NCBI GenBank assembly: GCA_015767395.1
Contig: JADWMI010000123.1
Location: 1,442-6,951 of the forward strand
Source: Bacteroidota bacterium
GTDB lineage: Bacteria > Bacteroidota > Bacteroidia > Flavobacteriales > Flavobacteriaceae
Direction of reading: 5' to 3'
Length of the DNA stretch: 5,510 nt
The notes beneath the pieces are model-generated. The model made no database searches and was not told the DNA's origin. It saw only the letters and a program-made list of their open reading frames with translations. A program made the position numbers and the translations under genes. Each line of letters begins with the position of its first letter. The first letter of the stretch is position 1. Shown here in pieces: positions 1 through 5,510 of this stretch.

Positions 1-1244
1 GCCAATGGCGGTGTAAATACATCTTGCATCAATGCATTTTTATCTCCATTGTATGTTTTGGTAATTTGCACGCCATCTCTCGTTAATCCTTTAAGAACAC
101 CTGCATCTACCAAATCCCATATAGCAAATTTTGCTTGTCCGTTTAAATTGATTAAGCCAAAATGATTTTCAGAACCTAACGCGTTTTTAGCATCTTTCCA
201 TTGCTCATCAAAGGCTTCAAAGTAGAATAATGAAATTTTTTCTTTGTTTGTCCATTCCCGCATTAATTTATAATAAGTTCCTGCCTTGTATTCATCAGCA
301 GCTCTTGAACTTTTTTTCCCATAATGTCCGTTTGAGATTGTTGTCCAGCCAGATTCACCTATATGAATTGTTTTAGTTGAATCGATACTTTTCACATAGC
401 TTGAAACTTCTTTATATTGATTTTTTGCAAATCCCAACGCACGTACCATAGCGGAATCAACTTTTTCTGCATCGGTAAAATCTTTTTCAGTGTCTGGAAC
501 TACCCAAAATTCCGGATTGTAATATGAATTGTGCATTGGATACGTATGCATGGAAACATAATCAACTGCTTTGATTAATTGTTCCAAATCTTTTGTTCGA
601 TAACTGGTATCTCCACCTCCCCATGACGCAAAGTCATCAGAGCTTGTAATCCATAAATCAGCAGGAAGTTCTCCCTTCTTTTTTAGTTCTTGCAAGTGAT
701 TGACCCATTTTAAAATCACATTGGGTTGCACATAATAACTTGTCGCCCAACGTATCATAGCCTCATTTCCAACGGCTAGAACTTTTATAATATCTGGATA
801 CTCTTTTGCCAAGGCCACTGCTCTATCAATTTCACCTGCATTTTGCTCACTTTCAACATCATGATTTGGCGCTAACTCAGTCCAAGCATTTTTGCAATCG
901 ATCCACGCACCCAACATCACATACATTTCAAAATTAGCATCCTCAGTCTTTAGCTCTTTAATAGCTTTCAAAATATTAGGAGCCTGTTGCAATTGTACAT
1001 TATAGGTACGTAAAATTTTGATTCCCATAGCCGATAAGATTTTCATATCTTCCTTGATTTGCGCTATGGTTGGTTGAATATCTCGTGTTTTTTCTCTATA
1101 CCCACCGTATGATATTGCCAAATAATCTGGATTGCCTAAAATTTCTGAAGCTGTCATCATTTTTTCTTCTTTTGGTTTTTCTGAACAAGAGCAGATCATT
1201 AATGATATGATAAAATAAACTGCAGATTTCATAATTGTTCTCAT
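1..1244 (-). CDS. GH17 family endo-beta-1,3-glucanase-type lipoprotein (3' end cut by window)
   Basis: Predicted glycoside hydrolase family 17 enzyme that hydrolyses beta-1,3-glucan (laminarin-like) by a retaining mechanism in a TIM barrel. I translated 414 codons from the ATG at 1244; the frame is open to base 1, so the C-terminus is missing. Residues 1-20 form a lipoprotein signal ending in ICSC, followed by SEKPKEE. The barrel starts near residue 42 (YLAISYGGYR). GH17 hallmarks are VGNEA with the acid/base Glu161, the strand VDYVSMHTYP at 228-236, IGESGW with the nucleophile Glu297, and FYFEAFDEQWK at 340-350. Both catalytic glutamates are present. An in-frame ATG at 1232 (Met5) is an alternative start that would also leave a signal peptide. 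The gene begins 10 bases after the GH3 stop, so it is the downstream member of the same operon. Transglycosylating GH17 enzymes exist, so strict hydrolysis is inferred. The family call is firm; the exact substrate is less sure. Confidence 0.9.
   Translation of the reverse strand, partial: MRTIMKSAVYFIISLMICSCSEKPKEEKMMTASEILGNPDYLAISYGGYREKTRDIQPTIAQIKEDMKILSAMGIKILRTYNVQLQQAPNILKAIKELKTEDANFEMYVMLGAWIDCKNAWTELAPNHDVESEQNAGEIDRAVALAKEYPDIIKVLAVGNEAMIRWATSYYVQPNVILKWVNHLQELKKKGELPADLWITSSDDFASWGGGDTSYRTKDLEQLIKAVDYVSMHTYPMHNSYYNPEFWVVPDTEKDFTDAEKVDSAMVRALGFAKNQYKEVSSYVKSIDSTKTIHIGESGWTTISNGHYGKKSSRAADEYKAGTYYKLMREWTNKEKISLFYFEAFDEQWKDAKNALGSENHFGLINLNGQAKFAIWDLVDAGVLKGLTRDGVQITKTYNGDKNALMQDVFTPPL
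1185..1244 (-). other. Lipoprotein signal peptide of the GH17 enzyme
   Basis: Residues 1-20 carry basic residues at positions 2 and 6, a hydrophobic core (AVYFIISLMI) and a Cys-Ser-Cys end. Cys20, preceded by Ser, is the most likely lipidated residue; Cys18 is a less likely alternative. The acidic/charged stretch after it (SEKPKEE) loosely resembles the export signals that send Bacteroidota lipoproteins to the cell surface, but surface exposure is only an inference. Confidence 0.8.
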
Positions 1245-1254
1245 AATGCCTATG
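1245..1254 (-). other. Short GH3-GH17 intergenic junction
   Basis: Ten bases separate the GH3 stop codon (TAA at 1257-1255) from the GH17 ATG at 1244. On the coding strand the spacer reads cataggcatt. It has no convincing Shine-Dalgarno match, as is usual in Bacteroidota, and no room for a promoter or terminator. Co-transcription, probably with translational coupling, is inferred from the spacing. Confidence 0.7.
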
Positions 1255-3549
1255 TTAATCTTTTTGTTGGTAATACATTTGTTTTTTCAATACTTCTTGT
1301 GAACTACTTCCAATTTGAAATTCGAAATCGCCGTTTTCTACAACCCAAGTATTGTCCATTCCTATAAATTTCAAATCAGATGAATTTATGGTAAAATCAA
1401 CTTTCTCAGATTGGTTTGGTTGTAATTTTATTTTTTTAAAGCGTATCAGTCTCTTTGAGTCTGGAGCAACCGATGCCAATAAATCTTTTAGATATAATTG
1501 CACCACTTCCTTCCCTTCTCGAATTCCGGTATTTTTAATTGAAACTGATATTTTTAAGTCTTCACTTCCTGATAAAGTATCTTTATCAATACTGAAATTT
1601 GAATATTCAAAAGATGTATAAGAAAGTCCGAATCCAAATTCAAACTGTGTATAAAAACCATCATAACCCCATTCAACATCACGGATGTCTGCTTTTTTAT
1701 GATAGTAAGTCAATGCATTTCCTGAATATTTCGGATATGTATATGGTAGTTTTCCACTTGGGTTTATTTTTCCAAACAACACATCTGAAATTGCTCGTCC
1801 ACCTTCTTGCCCTGGATAATAAGCCATCACTATTCCATCAGTTAAAGGTTCAATTTCTCGAATAATTCTTGGTCGACCTTCTACTAGCACCAAAATAATT
1901 GGCTTGTTATAAACGCTTAGTTTTTTAACCAAATCTTGTTGTGCTTTTGGTAAATCGAGTTCATTAATATCCGACGGTTTTTCGGTAGCAGGTATTTCGC
2001 CAACACAAACCACAATGTAATCTGCCTTTTTTGCTTTGGAAACTGCTTTCGAAGTATTTATATCTTCCGTATAATTGGTTCCTTCAACATATGTCACGTT
2101 GCTTGAACCAACCTCCTTTTGTATTGCTTTTAAAATAGTGAGTTTACTTGGATCATTATATTTTGTATCCTGACCTAAAAAGGTTCTAGACCAAGCACCA
2201 TTTAGCAAATTCATAGAATTTGAAGCATAACCAGTTACCAATATCTTTTTTCCTTTTTTCAATGGTAAAACCGCCTCTTTATTCTTAAGTAAAGTAATGG
2301 CTTCAGCAACTGAACTATAATTTGCTGCTATATGCTTTTCACTTCCAAAATCAGGAAAATCTTTTGGGTTGTTATAAGGCACTTCAAATAAATTCAATTG
2401 AAATTTGAGGTTTAATATTCTGGTAACAGCATCGTCAATTCTTTCCATGGAGATTTCATTGTTTTCAACCATTTCAACAATATAATCCACCACATCAATA
2501 TCGTACGGATTCATCAACATATCTAAGCCTGCATTTACAGCCATTTTTGTAGCTTCTCGCTTGCTTGTTGTAATTTCGTGCGCTTCAATTAAAAATTCTA
2601 CATCGCTAAAATCCGAAATCACAACGCCTTTAAATCCTAATTCTCCTTTTAAAATATCGGTTATATTGTGTTTGTTAATATGACAAGGAATGCCGTTTAC
2701 TGCGTTGGAACTAATCATAACGCCCAAAGCACCGTCATCAATTGCCTTTTTAAATGAAGGTAAAAAATATTGTCTTAAACTATTTTCAGGAATAATGGCG
2801 TTTGCTCTGTCCTTCCCGTTTCTTCCCGCGCCATAGCCAATAAAATGTTTTAAACATACAGCAGAACTTTGAGGATTCTTTAAGCTTTCACCTTGAGAAC
2901 CTTTAACATAAGCACCACCCATTTCTGAAATAAGATACGGGTCTTCTCCAAAACTTTCTGAAATTCTACCCCACAATGGATTGATAGCTACATCAATATT
3001 CGGATTGAAATTCCAAGGCAACGATGCTGCTCTTGACTCATACGAAGTTATCTTGCCATTCAAGGCAGACAGCTCTCTATTCCAAGTTGCAGCCAATGCA
3101 ATTTGATGTGGAAAAAGCACCGATCCTTTGATATAATTAGCACCATGAATATTGTCAATTCCGTACAAAACAGGAATTCCCAAACGTGTATTTTTTATAC
3201 TCGCATCTTGTATTTTTTTTACAATTGGATACCATTCATCTGTCCCAGCTAAATACTGAGGTGTATTATGAATAGATCCAACAGCATAGTCAACAATAAA
3301 TTTTTGAAACTTTTTTTCGTCAAAAATCGCGCTATCCCGTTCATCCCAATAATCCCCTTTTAAAATAGAAGGCAAACCTATATTTAGCATTTGGCCCACT
3401 TTTTCTTTTAAGGTCATTTTTGCTAATAATGATTTCACTTTCTTCTCAATTATTTGCTCCTCATCACTTAATGAACTGTCTTTAGTTTGCTGTTTATCGC
3501 AACTTAAAACTATTGAAGCTATAATTAACAAGGGAATTAGTTTTCTCAT
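1255..3549 (-). CDS. GH3 family beta-glucosidase-type lipoprotein (ExoI/BoGH3B-like)
   Basis: Complete 764-residue glycoside hydrolase family 3 enzyme, expected to release glucose from the non-reducing ends of beta-glucan oligosaccharides by a retaining mechanism. Residues 1-17 are a lipoprotein signal (IVLSC, lipidated Cys17), which supports the ATG at 3549. The TIM-barrel domain spans about 45-385: YGIDNIHG (Asp132, substrate-binding by analogy), WGRISESFGEDP at 193-204, KHFIGYG at 234-240, and VVISDF with the nucleophile Asp313. The alpha/beta sandwich domain spans about 415-645 and includes VGEIPATEKPSD at 516-527, which should carry the acid/base, most likely Glu523. A fibronectin-III-like domain follows at about 675-748 (EVVQLYLKD, then RLIRFKKIKLQPNQ). 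The order and length match the barley ExoI / Bacteroides BoGH3B type. Oddly, the two tryptophans that clamp the substrate in barley ExoI appear to be Phe314 and Phe457 here. Neighbouring GH17 and phosphorylase genes suggest beta-1,3-linked substrates, but GH3 specificity cannot be read from family alone. Confidence 0.94.
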   Translation of the reverse strand: MRKLIPLLIIASIVLSCDKQQTKDSSLSDEEQIIEKKVKSLLAKMTLKEKVGQMLNIGLPSILKGDYWDERDSAIFDEKKFQKFIVDYAVGSIHNTPQYLAGTDEWYPIVKKIQDASIKNTRLGIPVLYGIDNIHGANYIKGSVLFPHQIALAATWNRELSALNGKITSYESRAASLPWNFNPNIDVAINPLWGRISESFGEDPYLISEMGGAYVKGSQGESLKNPQSSAVCLKHFIGYGAGRNGKDRANAIIPENSLRQYFLPSFKKAIDDGALGVMISSNAVNGIPCHINKHNITDILKGELGFKGVVISDFSDVEFLIEAHEITTSKREATKMAVNAGLDMLMNPYDIDVVDYIVEMVENNEISMERIDDAVTRILNLKFQLNLFEVPYNNPKDFPDFGSEKHIAANYSSVAEAITLLKNKEAVLPLKKGKKILVTGYASNSMNLLNGAWSRTFLGQDTKYNDPSKLTILKAIQKEVGSSNVTYVEGTNYTEDINTSKAVSKAKKADYIVVCVGEIPATEKPSDINELDLPKAQQDLVKKLSVYNKPIILVLVEGRPRIIREIEPLTDGIVMAYYPGQEGGRAISDVLFGKINPSGKLPYTYPKYSGNALTYYHKKADIRDVEWGYDGFYTQFEFGFGLSYTSFEYSNFSIDKDTLSGSEDLKISVSIKNTGIREGKEVVQLYLKDLLASVAPDSKRLIRFKKIKLQPNQSEKVDFTINSSDLKFIGMDNTWVVENGDFEFQIGSSSQEVLKKQMYYQQKD
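3499..3549 (-). other. Lipoprotein signal peptide of the GH3 enzyme
   Basis: Residues 1-17 have a basic start (MRK), a hydrophobic core (LIPLLIIASIVL) and a lipobox-like VLSC ending at Cys17, followed by DKQQTKDSS. This predicts cleavage by signal peptidase II and anchoring in the envelope, most likely the outer membrane. Which face it points to cannot be decided from the sequence. Confidence 0.87.
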
Positions 3550-3558
3550 TTTAAAAAT
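3550..3558 (-). other. Short phosphorylase-GH3 intergenic junction
   Basis: Nine bases, all A or T (coding strand atttttaaa), lie between the upstream TAA (3561-3559) and the GH3 ATG at 3549. There is no Shine-Dalgarno sequence; an A-rich stretch before the start is typical of Bacteroidota genes. The spacing indicates one transcript for the two genes. Confidence 0.7.
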
Positions 3559-5510
3559 TTACTTCACTAAATACACAATGATTTGAGTAATTTCTCCTGT
3601 TCTTTCAAAAACCTTTTTACTTATTTCTGAATCAAGACTTAAGGCTTTAAATTCAAGATCTGGTCCTTCATTTAAAACAACTGCTAATCCTTCATTTTCA
3701 GCTAATTTATATACAATTGGAATTTGACAATACGTAAAACAAAGTGCGTTTTTTTCTAATTCAATTTCTTTTACTTCTTTATTGATGTCTGTGTATTTAA
3801 AAACTTTCGATTCTTTTAAAAATTCTCCAATTCTCAATAAACGTGGATTAAATAATAGTTTTCCACCTTTAACAAAAACGCCTAATTCACCAAACCTACT
3901 TAAAACATCTTCTTTTACTTGCCCAGTCATACCAGGTTGTTGCGCTCCTTTTCCTCCTGGGGTATGAGAATATGGATCTGTTGGAAATGCACCATATAAT
4001 TCTGGTGATTTATGCACACCAATTCCTTCGTTAATTTCGTAATAGTGATCTAACAATTTTCCAATAGTAACTTCACTTTCTTTGTTTTCAACAGCTAATA
4101 AACAAGTCTCTTGAACGCTTAAGACTAATTTAGAAACCATATGCCAGTAAATTGACCCAAGCCCTTCATAGCCAAAGAAAGTTCCTGATCTTCCTGTAAA
4201 TGATTTGTGGTCAAAAATTTCTTCAAAAATTGATAAGACTAATTTCTCTTCTTGTTCAATAAGAGATGGATATTTATCTTCTGGCAGTTGTCCTAAGGCT
4301 TCTTTAAGACTGTTTGAATTGTTGAAATTTCCGTTAAAATGGCAATTACCTAAAACATCTTTTTCAATAATCTGGGTATTACCATCTATTAAAAGTTGCC
4401 TTAATAAGGCTGATTTCTCAACATTTTTAGCCGAAATATTATTTTTCTCATTAAATCTTGGTAACTCTTTATTTGGATACAATATGTAACTGTACTGATC
4501 TGGTCTAAACAATGCGCTGCTTCTTAAAGCATTTAAAAGTTCTAAAGAATCGGTTCCTGAAATATAACCCGAACTTAAAACAGCTACCTGCCCTTCTAAC
4601 ATTTCTGGCAAGTATGAAATTGCTATTTCCTCTTCATTCGTAACAGTCATTAAATTGTAAGCGTGGTATAATTTATCAACTCGTTTATTAGCGTCAATTG
4701 AATGATCAATAAATTGAAGGGTGATTTCAGTGAAATTTAATAAATCTGCTTTTGAAATAGTTCCTTTGTTACTTGAGAAACCGTTTTCATAAATGGCAGT
4801 TCTAAAATTCCCTCCTGCATTTCCAAGACCATCCAATACTGTTTTTCTGTCTTTATCAGAAATTTTCCCAGTTAATAAATTTTTATGATTGTTGAAGGTT
4901 GCCAAAACTTCATTAAAAAATAAGGCCAGTTCTTCTGAAATTTCTACGGTATCTAAATCGGTATTTGAAACCATTTCTTGGAAGAAATTCAAAAAGCGAC
5001 GTAAATAATACAAGGTTACCATTGAAACACCATTTCCTACCAAAGCATTGTTTGCATCGTTCCATTCTGGTCTTTGTGTACTCATCCAAATTCCTCCTTC
5101 AGGAATAAAGTTTGAAACCTTTGCCAATACAGTTGCTAACAATTTCTCAACCAAATTTACTTTATAAATAAAGTAATTTTCATCTCTCAATAAAGCGCCA
5201 TCTGCTCCTAATTCTTTCTTTTTTCGGTTGAGTTCTTCATCTAGTTCTACATCAAATTCAATAGTATCCTTTGGATTTGATAAAATAGCTTCATAGTTTT
5301 TTATCTTGTACGGTACATTTGCATATACAAAAAGCTCTTGATTAAAGTAACTTGCTAATTTAGCTGGATAATGTTTTTCAATAAATTCTAAGAATTTCAA
5401 CAAGTAAATAATTTGATGATCTCCCCAATATCCAATATATGACCACGGATTGTCTGGCTCAATTGTTTCCCAATCAAAACCATCTTTTGTAACACGGTAA
5501 GGATTGTAAC
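3559..5510 (-). CDS. Probable inverting glycoside phosphorylase, GH94/GH149-like (5' end cut by window)
   Basis: C-terminal part of a large enzyme; 649 codons are visible and the frame stays open to the right edge, so the true start is outside. The open reading upstream of the TTG at 5403 encodes a conserved-looking stretch (NPWSYIGYWGDHQIIYLL, visible residues 20-37), so that TTG is not the start. RPEWNDANN at 146-154 contains a WND motif like that bearing the general acid Asp in GH94 phosphorylases (Asp151 here). Further likely conserved blocks are LYHAYN (280-285), EMLEGQVAVLSSG (302-314), DQYSYILYP (337-345), GYEGLGSIYW (446-455) and HKSPELYGAFP (499-509). GGKGAQQPGMTGQ (518-530), followed by FVKGGKLLFNP, resembles the phosphate-site and barrel-end region of GH94. 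The chain ends in a beta-rich C-terminal domain. With GH3 and GH17 genes downstream, the best guess is a GH149-type beta-1,3-oligoglucan phosphorylase yielding glucose 1-phosphate; a family length near 1,100 residues would leave about 450 outside. Another (alpha/alpha)6-barrel glycosidase, such as a debranching-type enzyme, is possible. Confidence 0.66.
   Translation of the reverse strand, partial: YNPYRVTKDGFDWETIEPDNPWSYIGYWGDHQIIYLLKFLEFIEKHYPAKLASYFNQELFVYANVPYKIKNYEAILSNPKDTIEFDVELDEELNRKKKELGADGALLRDENYFIYKVNLVEKLLATVLAKVSNFIPEGGIWMSTQRPEWNDANNALVGNGVSMVTLYYLRRFLNFFQEMVSNTDLDTVEISEELALFFNEVLATFNNHKNLLTGKISDKDRKTVLDGLGNAGGNFRTAIYENGFSSNKGTISKADLLNFTEITLQFIDHSIDANKRVDKLYHAYNLMTVTNEEEIAISYLPEMLEGQVAVLSSGYISGTDSLELLNALRSSALFRPDQYSYILYPNKELPRFNEKNNISAKNVEKSALLRQLLIDGNTQIIEKDVLGNCHFNGNFNNSNSLKEALGQLPEDKYPSLIEQEEKLVLSIFEEIFDHKSFTGRSGTFFGYEGLGSIYWHMVSKLVLSVQETCLLAVENKESEVTIGKLLDHYYEINEGIGVHKSPELYGAFPTDPYSHTPGGKGAQQPGMTGQVKEDVLSRFGELGVFVKGGKLLFNPRLLRIGEFLKESKVFKYTDINKEVKEIELEKNALCFTYCQIPIVYKLAENEGLAVVLNEGPDLEFKALSLDSEISKKVFERTGEITQIIVYLVK

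Noticed and set aside
1245..1254. Possible promoter, attenuator or terminator between GH3 and GH17
   Set aside because: Only ten bases and no hairpin or U-tract; too short for a separate regulatory element.
1352..1865. Overlapping plus-strand open frames of about 88-89 codons
   Set aside because: They lie entirely opposite the GH3 coding sequence and show no recognisable motifs; AT-rich antisense shadow frames.
3213..3220. Run of eight T (eight A on the coding strand) inside the GH3 gene, a possible slippage or phase-variation site
   Set aside because: The reading frame is intact across it (VKKIQDA), and such runs are expected by chance with lysine codons in an AT-rich genome.
3782..4489. 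Plus-strand open frames of 61 and 94 codons
   Set aside because: Antisense to the phosphorylase-like gene, with translations that look like random complement sequence and no domain signal.
5401..5403. TTG as start codon of the phosphorylase-like gene
   Set aside because: The same frame continues open to the right edge and encodes a conserved-looking stretch (WSYIGYWGDHQ) upstream, so this is an internal leucine codon.

Overview
The window holds three genes, all on the minus strand and packed head to tail. They look like part of one operon for breaking down beta-1,3-glucan (laminarin-type) or mixed beta-glucan. The DNA is AT-rich. Two of the products start with Bacteroidota-style lipoprotein signals, and the gene starts have no Shine-Dalgarno sequence. 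This fits a marine Flavobacteriia-type member of the Bacteroidota, but the genus cannot be read from this stretch.

In transcription order (right to left): (1) 5510-3559, the C-terminal ~649 residues of a large enzyme with an (alpha/alpha)6-barrel signature. It is most like the inverting glycoside phosphorylases (GH94 and related, best guess GH149, beta-1,3-oligoglucan phosphorylase); its start lies beyond the right edge. (2) 3549-1255, a complete 764-residue GH3 beta-glucosidase-type lipoprotein. (3) 1244-1, a GH17 endo-beta-1,3-glucanase-type lipoprotein, 414 residues visible, whose C-terminus runs off the left edge. The gaps between genes are 9 and 10 bases, so there is no room for separate promoters or terminators, and the operon promoter must lie to the right of the window.

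Proposed division of labour (inference): the GH17 lipoprotein cuts beta-1,3-glucan chains at the envelope, the GH3 lipoprotein removes glucose from oligosaccharide ends, and the phosphorylase, if cytoplasmic, converts imported oligosaccharides to glucose 1-phosphate. No SusC/SusD genes, regulators, RNA genes, mobile elements, repeats or CRISPR arrays are visible. There is no gene-free stretch longer than 10 bases. The window is best described as part of a polysaccharide utilisation locus; I see no sign of a wholly new type of system, but the phosphorylase and the unusual GH3 active-site residues deserve a second look.
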